A DNA stretch of 64,000 nt from Bradyrhizobium sp. 186 (lineage in GTDB: Bacteria; Pseudomonadota; Alphaproteobacteria; Rhizobiales; Xanthobacteraceae). The notes under the pieces were generated by a model. It saw nothing but the letters and a program-made list of their open reading frames with translations, had not been told where the DNA came from and searched no databases. Below, in pieces: positions 31,851 to 40,777 of this stretch. The position numbers and the translations under genes are program-made. Positions within the stretch are counted from its first letter, which is position 1. Every line of letters starts with the position of its first letter. Where the stretch lies: NCBI RefSeq assembly GCF_023101685.1, contig NZ_CP082164.1:3906001-3970000 (forward strand), in the 5' to 3' direction.

Positions 31851-33023
31851 ATGACGACACTGACTGCTAAGGATCTTCTCCCCGAGGACGGAACGCGGGG
31901 AACGCTGGTCGGCCGCGTCTGGCTGCCGCAGGCGAATGGCCCGGCCGTGGTCGCGGTGCGTAGCGACGGGGTCTTCGATGTCACCGCAAAATTCCCGACC
32001 ATCAGCGCACTCTGCGAGGAAGACAATCCGGCCAAAGCGCTCGCCGCAACCAAGGGCGAGCGCATCGGCGATCTCGCCGCGATCGTGGCCAATACGGCGC
32101 CCGATCAGCGCGACCGCCAGAAGCCGTGGCTGCTTGCGCCGGTCGATCTCCAGACACTGAAGGCGGCCGGCGTCACCTTCGCCATCTCGATGCTGGAGCG
32201 CGTCATCGAGGAGCGAGCGAAGGGCAATCCGGCCTCGGCCGAAGCGATCCGCAAGGAAGTGACGCGGCTCATCGGCGATGATCTCTCCAAGCTCAAGCCG
32301 GGCTCGGACCAGGCGATGCATTTGAAGCAGGTGCTGATTGAGCAGAACGCCTGGAGCCAGTATCTCGAAGTCGGCATCGGCCCGGATGCCGAGGTCTTTA
32401 CCAAGGCACCGACATTGTCATCGGTCGGTACCGGCATGGATGCCGGGCTGCATCCGAAATCGACCTGGAACAACCCGGAACCGGAGCTGGTGCTGTTCGT
32501 CTCGAGCCGCGGCAAGATCGTCGGCGGCGCACTCGGCAATGACGTCAATCTGCGCGACTTCGAAGGGCGTTCGGCGCTGCTGCTGTCGAAGGCCAAGGAC
32601 AACAACGCCTCCTGCTCCATCGGCCCGTTGCTGCGCCTGTTCGACGACAGCTTCTCGCTCGACGACGCGCGGAAGCTGGATATCAGTCTGAACGTGAAGG
32701 GGGCGGACGGTTTTGTCCTCGACGGCCATTCCTCGATCAGCAAGATCAGCCGCGATCCCACCGATCTGGTTGAACAGACGATCGGGCCCGTGCATCAATA
32801 CCCCGATGGTTTCGTGCTGTTCCTCGGCACGATGTTCGCGCCGGTCAAGGATCGCGATGCGCCGGGGCAGGGGTTCACGCACAAGCGCGATGACATCGTC
32901 ACGATTGCAGCGCCGCAGCTCGGCAAGCTGGTCAACCGCATGCGCGGCAGCGACGAGTGCGAACCCTGGACCTTCGGCATCGGCGCGCTGATGAAGAATC
33001 TGGCGCAGCGGAAGCTGATCTAG
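31851..33023 (+). CDS. fumarylacetoacetate hydrolase (FAH)-family protein
   Basis: 390 residues with the FAH catalytic core in the C-terminal two thirds: EVGIGPDAEVFTKAPTLSSVGTG, WNNPEPELVLFVSSRGKIVGGALGNDVNLRDFEGRSALLLSKAKDNNASCSIGPLL (Glu/Asp metal ligands and the D-x-N-x-R-D segment) and GFVLFLGTMFAP. Members of this branch in sugar loci act on 2-keto-3-deoxy sugar acids, such as 2-keto-3-deoxy-arabinonate dehydratase or the GguC/AraD1 group. Given the sugar dehydrogenase and lactonase genes downstream, that role is more likely than fumarylacetoacetate cleavage. A 113-bp gap separates it from the HEAT gene. Confidence 0.78.
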   Translation: MTTLTAKDLLPEDGTRGTLVGRVWLPQANGPAVVAVRSDGVFDVTAKFPTISALCEEDNPAKALAATKGERIGDLAAIVANTAPDQRDRQKPWLLAPVDLQTLKAAGVTFAISMLERVIEERAKGNPASAEAIRKEVTRLIGDDLSKLKPGSDQAMHLKQVLIEQNAWSQYLEVGIGPDAEVFTKAPTLSSVGTGMDAGLHPKSTWNNPEPELVLFVSSRGKIVGGALGNDVNLRDFEGRSALLLSKAKDNNASCSIGPLLRLFDDSFSLDDARKLDISLNVKGADGFVLDGHSSISKISRDPTDLVEQTIGPVHQYPDGFVLFLGTMFAPVKDRDAPGQGFTHKRDDIVTIAAPQLGKLVNRMRGSDECEPWTFGIGALMKNLAQRKLI

Positions 33024-33067
33024 CCAGCTTCACTTCTCCTGACTTACGGCAGGGCGGTTGCACCGGA

Positions 33068-33152
33068 CGTCATGCCCGAGCTTGTCCCGGGCGTCCACGT
33101 TCTTCGTTCCGTGGGGTGAGGCGTGGATGGCCGGGACAAGCCCGGCCACGAC
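33068..33152. repeat. intergenic inverted repeat, family 4
   Basis: Left arm CGAGCTTGTCCCGGGCGTCC and right arm GGCCGGGACAAGCCCGGCCA are near-complementary. It lies in the 378-bp gap between the FAH gene and ytfQ; the remainder of that gap holds a hairpin GTCCGC-CTTT-GCGGAC (33243-33258), a candidate operator (33274-33292) and no credible ORF. Confidence 0.65.
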
Positions 33153-33273
33153 GGTGTGGTGGCGGAAGGCCCGAGCCGCACACATTCTTTCATCTTCGCG
33201 TTGCAACTGCGGAACAAAATCGCGATGGGTGTTCATAGGACTGTCCGCCTTTGCGGACCGCGCCTCTCGCAAA

Positions 33274-33292
33274 TAGTCAGATAATATGACTA
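33274..33292. promoter_or_regulatory. inverted repeat, candidate GntR-family operator
   Basis: TAGTCA (33274-33279), 7-nt AT-rich spacer, TGACTA (33287-33292); GACTAGTC (33288-33295) overlaps it. It is 110 bp upstream of ytfQ, first gene of an operon that includes a GntR/FCD regulator. Confidence 0.5.
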
Positions 33293-33401
33293 GTCGGAAC
33301 CCATCTTCCGTGAAATAGTGCCTCTCGCCGCCCTCAAGGGCGGTCTTCAGGTGCCATGTTACCAATCGGCGCCTGAGATAAACACTTGGGAGACACGCCT
33401 T

Positions 33402-34367
33402 ATGAACCTCAAAGCCCTTTTTGCGGCCAGCGCCACGGCCGCGTTGCTGCTCGCGCTTCCGGCCAGCGCCGGCCAGCTCACCATCGGCTTCTCGCAGATC
33501 GGATCGGAATCCGGCTGGCGCGCGGCCGAGACCTCGGTCTCCAAGCAGGAAGCCGCCAAGCGCCAGGTCAATCTCAAGATTGCCGACGCGCAGCAGAAGC
33601 AGGAGAACCAGATCAAGGCGATCCGCTCCTTCATCGCGCAAAACGTCGATGCCATCTTCCTCGCGCCCGTCGTTTCGACCGGCTGGGATTCGGTGCTGAA
33701 GGAAGCCAAGGAGGCCAAGATCCCGGTCGTGCTGCTCGACCGCGACATCGATCCCTCCGGCAAGGAGCTCTATCTCACCGCCGTGACCTCGGACAGCGTG
33801 CACGAAGGCGAAGTCGCCGGCGATTGGCTGGCGAAGACCGTCGGCGGCAAGGCCTGCAACGTCGTCGAATTGCAGGGCACCGTCGGCGCGAGCGTCGCCG
33901 CCAACCGCAAGAAGGGTTTTGACACTGCCATCGCCAAACATTCGAACCTGAAGGTCGTGCGCAGCCAGACCGGCGACTTCACCCGGGCCAAGGGCAAAGA
34001 GGTGATGGAGAGCTTCATCAAGGCGGAAGGCGGCGGCAAGTCGATCTGCGCGGTCTATGCGCACAATGACGACATGATGGTCGGCGCGATCCAGGCGATG
34101 AAGGAAGCCGGCCTCAAGCCGGGCAAGGAGATCCTCACCGTCTCGATCGACGCGGTCCCGGATATCTTCAAGGCGATGGTCGCCGGCGAAGCCAATGCTA
34201 CGGTCGAGCTGACGCCGAACATGGCAGGCCCCGCGCTCGATGCCATCGCGGCCTTCAAGGACAAGGGCGCCACTCCGCCAAAGTGGATCCAGACGGACTC
34301 GAAGCTCTTCACTGCCGCCGACGATCCGCAGAAGATTTACGACAGCAAGAAGGGCCTCGGTTACTGA
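33402..34367 (+). CDS. ytfQ: galactofuranose-type sugar ABC transporter binding protein
   Basis: 321-residue periplasmic binding protein with signal peptide MNLKALFAASATAALLLALPASA. It closely follows E. coli YtfQ across its length: LTIGFSQIGSESGWRAAETSV, QQKQENQIKAIRSFIAQ, VAPVVSTGW-type VDAIFLAPVVSTGWDSVLKEAK, NVVELQGTVGASVAANRKKGF and VYAHNDDMMVGAIQAMKEAGLKPG. The ytfR, ytfT and yjfF genes follow in the same order as in E. coli. ATG at 33402 starts the signal peptide. YtfQ binds galactofuranose and galactopyranose; this protein may serve galactose or arabinose given the downstream enzymes. Confidence 0.92.
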   Translation: MNLKALFAASATAALLLALPASAGQLTIGFSQIGSESGWRAAETSVSKQEAAKRQVNLKIADAQQKQENQIKAIRSFIAQNVDAIFLAPVVSTGWDSVLKEAKEAKIPVVLLDRDIDPSGKELYLTAVTSDSVHEGEVAGDWLAKTVGGKACNVVELQGTVGASVAANRKKGFDTAIAKHSNLKVVRSQTGDFTRAKGKEVMESFIKAEGGGKSICAVYAHNDDMMVGAIQAMKEAGLKPGKEILTVSIDAVPDIFKAMVAGEANATVELTPNMAGPALDAIAAFKDKGATPPKWIQTDSKLFTAADDPQKIYDSKKGLGY

Positions 34368-34385
34368 GGTTGGACGCACTGCTGC

Positions 34386-34404
34386 GACCGCCGCTTGGGC
34401 GGTC
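34386..34404 (+). terminator. hairpin after ytfQ
   Basis: GACCGCC (34386-34392) pairs with GGCGGTC (34398-34404) around a 5-nt loop, within the 124-bp ytfQ-ytfR gap. No T-run follows, so it may attenuate or protect the ytfQ message rather than terminate fully. Confidence 0.5.
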
Positions 34405-34491
34405 CGGCGGTGCAACCTCTTCGAAATCGCTGCGCAAACAAGTAGGCTGGGCGTCCGCTTGTGTGCGGGCGCCGGTGGGAGTGACGTCGCA

Positions 34492-36036
34492 ATGGAGAAC
34501 AGCCTCGATCCTGCTCCGCCGCTATTGGAGGTGCGCGGGATCAGCAAGAGCTTCGGCGCTGTGCGCGCGTTGCAGGAGGTCGACTTCACGCTTCGCGCCG
34601 GCGAGATCCATGCACTGCTCGGCGAGAACGGCGCCGGCAAGTCCACGCTGATCAAGGTCATCACCGGCGTATTCCCGCGCGACGCGGGCATCGTCAGGCT
34701 CGGCGGCGAAGAGGTCGCGCCGCGATCGGCCAAGGCGGCGCTTCAGGCCGGGATTGCCACCGTCTACCAGGAGGTCAATCTGCTGCCCAACCTCTCGGTT
34801 GCGCAGAACCTGTTCCTCGACCGGCAGCCGATGCGCTTCGGCATCGTGCGCGAAGGCGAGATGCGCCGCCGCGCGCAAGCGCTGCTCACGGAATTCGGTC
34901 TCGATATCGACGTGTCCGCGCCGCTTGGCAGCTATTCCGTCGCCGTGCAGCATGTCACCGCGATCGCGCGCGCCGTCGATCTCTCCGCTCGCGTGCTGAT
35001 CCTCGACGAGCCGACCGCGAGCCTCGACCGCCACGAGGTCGAGATCCTCTTCAATATCATGCGCCAGCTTGCCGGCCGCGGCATCGGCATCGTCTTCGTC
35101 AGCCACTTCCTCGACCAGGTCTACGAGATCTCCGATCGCATCACGGTGCTGCGCAACGGACGCCTGGTTGGTGAGCGCGAGACCGCATCGCTGCCGCGGC
35201 TCGAGTTGATCCGGATGATGCTCGGCCGCGAGCTTGCCGAGACTACCAGCGCCCGCGCAGCCACGCGCGAACATCAGGTGCGCGAGGTCTGCGCGAGCTT
35301 CGAGAATTACGGCAAGGCCGGCTACGTCGCGCCGTTCAATCTCGAACTACGCCAAGGCGAGGTCGTCGGTCTCGCCGGCCTGCTCGGCTCGGGCCGGACC
35401 GAGACGGCGCGGCTGGTGTTCGGGGCCGAGCGCGCCGATCGCGGCCAGGCCAAGATGGAGGGCGCGCCAATACGGCTCCAGTCGCCACGCGACGGCGTGC
35501 GCCACGGTTTTGGTTATTGCCCGGAAGAGCGCAAGACCGACGGCATCGTCGCCGAGCTGACGGTGCGCGAGAACATCGCTCTCGCGCTCCAGGCCAAGCG
35601 CGGCCTGCATAGGCCGCTGTCGCGGCGCGAGCAGGACGAGATCGCGCGCCGTTATGTCAAGATGCTCGACATCCGCCCGCCAGATCCGGAGCGCCCGGTG
35701 GGCCTGTTGTCTGGCGGCAATCAGCAAAAGGTGCTGTTGGCGCGCTGGCTTGCGACCTCGCCGCGGCTGCTGGTGCTGGACGAGCCGACCCGCGGCATCG
35801 ACGTCGGCGCGCATGCCGAGATCATCCGCCTGATCCGCGAGCTTTGCGACGATGGGCTGGCGCTGCTCGTGATCTCCTCCGAGCTCGACGAGATCGTGAC
35901 TTATTCCGACCGCGTCGTGGTGTTGCGCGATCGCGCCCATGTCGACGAGCTCACCGGCGAAGCGATCGACGTCACCAACATTCTCGCGGCCATCGCCGCC
36001 GATGGTGCCGCCGTGGCGCATGAGGGCCGGGCATGA
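34492..36036 (+). CDS. ytfR: sugar ABC transporter ATP-binding protein (two nucleotide-binding domains)
   Basis: 514 residues with tandem ATPase domains. Domain 1: Walker A GENGAGKSTLIKVITG near residue 46, the YtfR-type signature LGSYSVAVQHVTAIARAV and Walker B VLILDEPTASLD. Domain 2: degenerate Walker A LAGLLGSGRTETARL, signature LLSGGNQQKVLLARWL and Walker B LLVLDEPTRGIDVGA. As in other sugar importers, the second domain has a non-canonical P-loop. ATG at 34492 with GGTGGGAG upstream was chosen over longer openings. It overlaps ytfT by 4 bp. Confidence 0.92.
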   Translation: MENSLDPAPPLLEVRGISKSFGAVRALQEVDFTLRAGEIHALLGENGAGKSTLIKVITGVFPRDAGIVRLGGEEVAPRSAKAALQAGIATVYQEVNLLPNLSVAQNLFLDRQPMRFGIVREGEMRRRAQALLTEFGLDIDVSAPLGSYSVAVQHVTAIARAVDLSARVLILDEPTASLDRHEVEILFNIMRQLAGRGIGIVFVSHFLDQVYEISDRITVLRNGRLVGERETASLPRLELIRMMLGRELAETTSARAATREHQVREVCASFENYGKAGYVAPFNLELRQGEVVGLAGLLGSGRTETARLVFGAERADRGQAKMEGAPIRLQSPRDGVRHGFGYCPEERKTDGIVAELTVRENIALALQAKRGLHRPLSRREQDEIARRYVKMLDIRPPDPERPVGLLSGGNQQKVLLARWLATSPRLLVLDEPTRGIDVGAHAEIIRLIRELCDDGLALLVISSELDEIVTYSDRVVVLRDRAHVDELTGEAIDVTNILAAIAADGAAVAHEGRA

Positions 36037-37025
36037 CAGCGCTGTTGTCGCGCCGGGGCCTCGCCCAGATCCTTGCGCTGATCGTCATCCTGGCAGTCGA
36101 CCGCGTGGTGTCGCCGCAATTCTTCGAGCTGCGTCTCCAGGATGGCCGGCTGTTCGGTAGTCTCATCGACGTGCTCAACCGCGGCACGCCGGTGGCGCTG
36201 CTCTCGCTCGGCATGGTGCTGGTGATTGCGACGCGCGGCATCGATCTGTCGGTCGGCGCGATCATGGCGATCTCCGGCGCGATCGCGGCGAGCCTCGCCG
36301 ACAGCCACGGCCTTCCGGTGGTGCTCGCTGCGGCGCTCGGCGCGGGCCTCGTCTGCGGCCTCTGGAACGGATTTCTCGTCAGCGTGCTCGGCATGCAGCC
36401 GATCGTCGCGACGCTGATCCTGATGATCGCTGGCCGCGGCATCGCCCAGCTCATCACCGAGGGGCGCATCGTGACCTTCAGCTCGCCCGACCTGGTCTGG
36501 CTCGGCAATGGTTCCATCCTCGGCCTGCCGCTACCGGTCGCGATTGCGCTCGGCATGCTGATCCTCACCGGCGCGATGGTGCGCGGCTCGGCGCTAGGGC
36601 TGCTGATCGAGGCGACCGGCGGCAATGCAAGGGCGAGCGAGCTTGCCGGCGTCGGTACGCGCGCGATGATCTTGGCGGTCTATGTCTGGTGCGGCGTCTG
36701 CGCCGCCCTTGCCGGCGTGATCGCGGCCGCCGACATCATGGGGGCGGACGCCAACAATGCCGGCCTCTGGCTCGAGCTCGACGCGATCCTGGCCGTGGTG
36801 ATTGGCGGCACCTCGCTGTTCGGCGGCCGCTTCAGCCTCGTGCTGGCGGTGCTCGGTGCGCTGATCATCCAGACCATGAACACCGGCATTCTGCTGTCGG
36901 GCTACCCGCCGGAGTTCAACCTGCTGGTCAAGGCGGTCGTGGTGCTCGCGGTGCTGCTGCTGCAATCGCCGAAGCTGTCTGGCTTCTCCGGGATCATGGC
37001 GCGGCTGCGGAGGACGAAAGCATGA
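36033..37025 (+). CDS. ytfT: sugar ABC transporter permease
   Basis: 330-residue RbsC-type permease with about nine membrane segments. Typical segments: LSLGMVLVIATRGIDLSVGAIMAISGAIAA, GMQPIVATLILMIAGRGIAQLIT and AVVIGGTSLFGGRFSLVLAVLGALIIQTMNTGI. ATGA overlaps at both ends couple it to ytfR and yjfF. Probably heterodimerises with YjfF. Confidence 0.9.
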   Translation: MTALLSRRGLAQILALIVILAVDRVVSPQFFELRLQDGRLFGSLIDVLNRGTPVALLSLGMVLVIATRGIDLSVGAIMAISGAIAASLADSHGLPVVLAAALGAGLVCGLWNGFLVSVLGMQPIVATLILMIAGRGIAQLITEGRIVTFSSPDLVWLGNGSILGLPLPVAIALGMLILTGAMVRGSALGLLIEATGGNARASELAGVGTRAMILAVYVWCGVCAALAGVIAAADIMGADANNAGLWLELDAILAVVIGGTSLFGGRFSLVLAVLGALIIQTMNTGILLSGYPPEFNLLVKAVVVLAVLLLQSPKLSGFSGIMARLRRTKA

Positions 37026-38002
37026 AAGGCCTGTCGCCCGTCCTCATCACGGCCATCGTGCTCGTCTTGGGCTTCGCGCTCTGCGCGGTGCAATTTCCCA
37101 ACATCGCCTCGACCCGCGTGGTCGGCAATCTCCTGACCGACAACGCTTTCCTCGGCATCGTCGCGACCGGGATGACCTTTGTCATCGTTTCCGGCGGCAT
37201 CGATCTCTCGGTCGGCTCGGTGATCGGCTTCACCACCGTATTCGTCGCGCTGGCGATCGAGCGCTGGGGCATGCCGCCGCTGGTCGCCTTCGTCACTATC
37301 CTGGCGCTTTCGGCGGCCTTTGGGGCGGCGATGGGCGCCGTCATTCATGCCTTCGATCTGCCGCCCTTTATCGTGACGCTGGCCGGGATGTTCCTCGCCC
37401 GCGGCGCCAGTTTCCTGCTCTCGACGGAATCGGTGCCGATCACCGCGCCGATTTATTCGACCGTGTCGGACTTCGCATTGCGGCTACCCGGCGGTGGACG
37501 ATTGACGGCAATCGCGATCATCATGCTCGTCATCGTGATCGGCGGCGCATTGCTGTTGAATCTCACCCGTTTTGGCGCCAACGTCTACGCGCTCGGCGGC
37601 AGCCGGGTCGCTGCAAGCCTGATGGGCGTTGCCGTCGGCAAGATGACGGTGAAGATCTACATGCTGTCGAGCCTGCTCGCAGGCATTGCAGGCATCGTCT
37701 TCTCGTTCTACACCAGCGCCGGCTACTCGCTCTCCGCCGTCGGCGTCGAGCTCGACACCATCGCCGCCGTCGTGATCGGCGGCACGCTGCTGACGGGTGG
37801 GCAGGGCTCGGTGGTCGGCACGTTCCTCGGCGTGCTGATCCAGGGCCTGATCCAGACCTACATCAATTTTGACGGGACGCTGTCGAGCTGGTGGACCAAG
37901 ATCGCGACCGGGGTGCTGTTGTTCGCCTTCATCGCCTTGCAGCAGGCGCTGGTCGCGCTCGCGCGCCGGCCGATGGCGAAGAGCGCAGGAGCGGCCTCAT
38001 GA
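37022..38002 (+). CDS. yjfF: sugar ABC transporter permease
   Basis: 326-residue RbsC-type permease and the second membrane subunit of the importer. Motifs: GMTFVIVSGGIDLSVGSVIGFTTV, FIVTLAGMFLARGASFLLS and AVVIGGTLLTGGQGSVVGTFLGVLIQGLIQTYINFDGTL. The ATG at 37022 lies in the ATGA overlap with ytfT; earlier in-frame codons would run inside ytfT. Ends in a 4-bp overlap with the GntR gene. Confidence 0.9.
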   Translation: MKGLSPVLITAIVLVLGFALCAVQFPNIASTRVVGNLLTDNAFLGIVATGMTFVIVSGGIDLSVGSVIGFTTVFVALAIERWGMPPLVAFVTILALSAAFGAAMGAVIHAFDLPPFIVTLAGMFLARGASFLLSTESVPITAPIYSTVSDFALRLPGGGRLTAIAIIMLVIVIGGALLLNLTRFGANVYALGGSRVAASLMGVAVGKMTVKIYMLSSLLAGIAGIVFSFYTSAGYSLSAVGVELDTIAAVVIGGTLLTGGQGSVVGTFLGVLIQGLIQTYINFDGTLSSWWTKIATGVLLFAFIALQQALVALARRPMAKSAGAAS

Positions 38003-38775
38003 CCTCGCGCATCCTCGTCATCCCGACGCGGCGGGCTCACTCCAATCACGCGGAGGTAGCCCGCTCGATCGGCGTCGACATCATCGCCGGCCGATATGCC
38101 GAAGAGACGCGGCTGCCCGGCGATGCCGAGCTGACCGCGATGTTCGGCGTATCGCGGCCGGTGTTGCGGGAGAGCGTGAAGACGCTGGTCGCCAAGGGTC
38201 TTCTCACCACCAAGGCGCGGGTCGGCACCGTCGTGCGCGAGCGCACGGCCTGGAACATGTTCGATGCGGATGTGCTGGCCTGGCATCTGGATGCCGGCAT
38301 CGACAAGCGCTTCCTCAACGACCTCGCCGAGATCCGTCTCGCGGTCGAGCCGCGGGCGGCGGTGCTGGCGGCGGCGCGGCGGTCGGAAGAGGATCTCGCC
38401 GTGCTCCATCGTTGCATGGACCGCATGCGGCTTGAAGCGTCCGACTCGGTCGGCTTTGCCGACGCGGACCTTGCGCTTCACGTCGCGGTGGCGCGCGCGT
38501 CCGGCAATCTGTTCATGCGCTCGATCGGCCACGTGATCGAGGCCGCGCTGCGCGCTTCGTTCCTGCTGAGTGCCCCGGTCGAGCCGGAGGACCGTGACAC
38601 CGTGCTGCTCTGGCACCAGAAGATCGTCGATGCGATCGCGGCAGGTGACGCCAACACGGCGTCCGAGGCGATGGTCTATGTCATTCACAACGGTATGAGC
38701 CGCCATGAAGGCACGGTCATCGAGACCGCGCCGGCCGAGGCGCTGCCGTCGGTGGAAGCTGGAGAGAGATCGTGA
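37999..38775 (+). CDS. GntR-family (FadR/FCD subfamily) transcriptional regulator
   Basis: 258 residues. N-terminal GntR HTH (DIIAGRYAEETRLPGDAELTAMFGVSRPVLRESVKTLVAKGLL). C-terminal FCD domain with metal/ligand-binding residues spread over DLAEIRLAVEPRAA, ADLALHVAVARASGN and HQKIVDAIAAGDA (Asp/His positions). Such regulators usually respond to sugar acids or lactones. It is co-transcribed with the ytf importer (4-bp overlaps on both sides). TAGTCA-N7-TGACTA at 33274-33292 is its candidate operator. Confidence 0.88.
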   Translation: MTSRILVIPTRRAHSNHAEVARSIGVDIIAGRYAEETRLPGDAELTAMFGVSRPVLRESVKTLVAKGLLTTKARVGTVVRERTAWNMFDADVLAWHLDAGIDKRFLNDLAEIRLAVEPRAAVLAAARRSEEDLAVLHRCMDRMRLEASDSVGFADADLALHVAVARASGNLFMRSIGHVIEAALRASFLLSAPVEPEDRDTVLLWHQKIVDAIAAGDANTASEAMVYVIHNGMSRHEGTVIETAPAEALPSVEAGERS

Positions 38776-39698
38776 CCGAACTTCGTATCGCCATCGTCGG
38801 CTTCGGCAAGATCGCGCGCGACCAGCATGTCGGCGCGATCGCAGCAACACCGGGCGCGACCCTCGCGGCTGTTGCGAGCCGCAACGCCTCGCTGCCGGGG
38901 CTGCCGCATTTTGCCACGATTGAAGAACTCCTTGAGAAGGGGCCGGCGATCGACGCAGTATCGCTGTGCACGCCGCCGCAAGTGCGGCGTGCACAGGCTG
39001 CGGCAGCGCTCGCCGCCGGTAAGCATGTGATGCTGGAGAAACCGCCCGGCACCGGCGTCGCCGAGCTCGATCCGCTCATCGCGATGGCGGCAGCGGCAAA
39101 GCGGACGCTGTTTGCGACGTGGCATTCACGTTACGCGCCCGCGGTCGAGCCCGCGCGCGAATGGCTCGCGAAATGCCGGATCGCGTCTGTGCACATCAGC
39201 TGGAAGGAGGATGTCCGCGTCTGGCATCCCGGGCAGGGCTGGATCTGGGAGCCGGGCGGGCTCGGGGTGTTCGATCCCGGCATCAACGCGCTCTCGATCC
39301 TGACCCGTATCGTGCCGCAACCGGTGTTCGTCACGGCGGCCGAGCTTGCCTTTCCCGCCAATTGCCAGGCGCCGATCGCGGCGAACCTGACGCTGACCGA
39401 CATCAGCGGACTGCCGGTCACGGCCGAGTTCGATTTCCGCCAGACCGGCCCGCAGAGCTGGGATATCGTCGTGGAAACCGATCGGGGCCGGATGACATTG
39501 TCGGGTGGGGGGCGGCGCATGGCCATCGACGGCAAGGTGCTTGCCGAGGCGCCCGATGAGGAATATCGCGGGCTCTATCGCCGCTTCGTCGCGCTCGCCG
39601 CGACCGGCGCGAGCGACGTCGACCTGACACCGCTTCGTCTCGTCGCCGATGCTTTCCTGCTCGGCAGGCGCACCATCGTCGAACCGTTTATGGACTAG
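38772..39698 (+). CDS. Gfo/Idh/MocA oxidoreductase, D-galactose/L-arabinose 1-dehydrogenase-like
   Basis: 308 residues. Rossmann motif IAIVGFGKIARDQHVGAI at the N-terminus, LEKPPGTGVAEL (the EKP motif with catalytic Lys near residue 97), and DPGINALSIL with the catalytic Asp/His-equivalent region. Length and features resemble D-galactose 1-dehydrogenase of Pseudomonas and L-arabinose 1-dehydrogenase of Azospirillum, which oxidise the sugar C1 to the lactone with NAD(P). GTG start overlaps the GntR stop (GTGA). The downstream epimerase and lactonase genes support this role; galactose versus arabinose is undecided. Confidence 0.82.
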   Translation: MTELRIAIVGFGKIARDQHVGAIAATPGATLAAVASRNASLPGLPHFATIEELLEKGPAIDAVSLCTPPQVRRAQAAAALAAGKHVMLEKPPGTGVAELDPLIAMAAAAKRTLFATWHSRYAPAVEPAREWLAKCRIASVHISWKEDVRVWHPGQGWIWEPGGLGVFDPGINALSILTRIVPQPVFVTAAELAFPANCQAPIAANLTLTDISGLPVTAEFDFRQTGPQSWDIVVETDRGRMTLSGGGRRMAIDGKVLAEAPDEEYRGLYRRFVALAATGASDVDLTPLRLVADAFLLGRRTIVEPFMD

Positions 39699-39700
39699 AC

Positions 39701-40777
39701 ATGGCTGGCTCAAAACTAGAAAAAGACGTTTTCGGAACGCTGCCGGATGGCCGCGTGGTGGAGCGTATCGTGCTGCGCGGGGCGGGCGGGTTCGAAGCGA
39801 GCATCATCACCCATGGCGCGGTGTTGCAGGCGCTGATCGCGCCGGACGCGAAGGGTGGCTATGACGACGTCGTGCTCGGCCATGACGCGTTCGCCGGCTA
39901 TCTCGCAGAACGGAAGTTTTTCGGCGCCACCGTCGGCCGCTACGCCAACCGCATCGCCAACGGGCAATTTTCGCTGGACGGCGAGGCGGTGCAGCTTCTC
40001 GTCAACAACGGCCCCAATGCGCTGCATGGCGGCCTGGACGGATTTGATCGAAAGCTCTGGCAGATCGCCGAGATCGACCATGGCGCGGAGCCCGCGGTGA
40101 CGCTCACCTATACGAGCCCGCATGGCGAAGAGAATTATCCCGGCCGGCTCGACGTGCGCCTGACCTATCGCGTCACCGGCCCGACCGAGTTGTCGCTGAG
40201 CATGGAGGCGCGGACCGATCGGGCAACCATCGTCAACCTGACCAATCACAGCTTCTTCAATCTGGAAGGCGCCACGTCAGGGACGCCCATCCTCAATCAC
40301 CGGCTGACGGTCGCCGCCGAGCAGTTTCTCGCCATCGACCCGACTGCCATTCCGCTGCCGGAGCCGCCGCGCGCGGTAGCCGGCACGCCGTTCGACTTCC
40401 GGACTGCAAGGCCGGTGGGCGAACGGATCCGCGAAAGCGATCAGCAATTGCGCAACGGAAGGGGCTACGACCACACTTACTGTCTCCAGCGTAACGGCGA
40501 GCTGGCTCTCGCGGCACGGCTGGAAGCACCGCGCTCGGGACGGATCATGGAGCTGTTCACCGATCAGCCGGGCCTTCAGGTCTATTCGGGCAATTACCTC
40601 GACGGCACGGTCTCCGGGAAGGGCGGCAAGCTGATCCGGCAATCGGACGCCATGTGTCTGGAGCCGCATATCTGGCCGAACGCGCCGAACCGGCCGGACT
40701 TTCCGAGCCCGCGCCTCGCGCCCGGCGAGGTCTATCGCCATCACACGGTCTATCGGTTCGCAGTGAGGACGCCATGA
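39701..40777 (+). CDS. galM: aldose 1-epimerase (mutarotase)
   Basis: 358 residues interconverting alpha and beta anomers of aldoses. Motifs: ITHGAVLQALIAPDAKG, FFGATVGRYANRIANGQF (substrate-binding Arg), NNGPNALHGGLDGFDRKLW (His), VNLTNHSFFNLEG (catalytic His near residue 180), GRGYDHTYCL (Asp) and VYSGNYLDG with the catalytic Glu expected further on (LEPHIWPNAPNRPDFPSP). It supplies the anomer used by the neighbouring sugar 1-dehydrogenase. Overlaps the lactonase gene by 4 bp. Confidence 0.92.
   Translation: MAGSKLEKDVFGTLPDGRVVERIVLRGAGGFEASIITHGAVLQALIAPDAKGGYDDVVLGHDAFAGYLAERKFFGATVGRYANRIANGQFSLDGEAVQLLVNNGPNALHGGLDGFDRKLWQIAEIDHGAEPAVTLTYTSPHGEENYPGRLDVRLTYRVTGPTELSLSMEARTDRATIVNLTNHSFFNLEGATSGTPILNHRLTVAAEQFLAIDPTAIPLPEPPRAVAGTPFDFRTARPVGERIRESDQQLRNGRGYDHTYCLQRNGELALAARLEAPRSGRIMELFTDQPGLQVYSGNYLDGTVSGKGGKLIRQSDAMCLEPHIWPNAPNRPDFPSPRLAPGEVYRHHTVYRFAVRTP

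Noticed and set aside
33024..33401. Small ORFs in the FAH-ytfQ gap
   Set aside because: The candidates overlap the inverted repeat, lack ribosome-binding sites and encode Arg/Ser-rich sequence. No gene is supported there.
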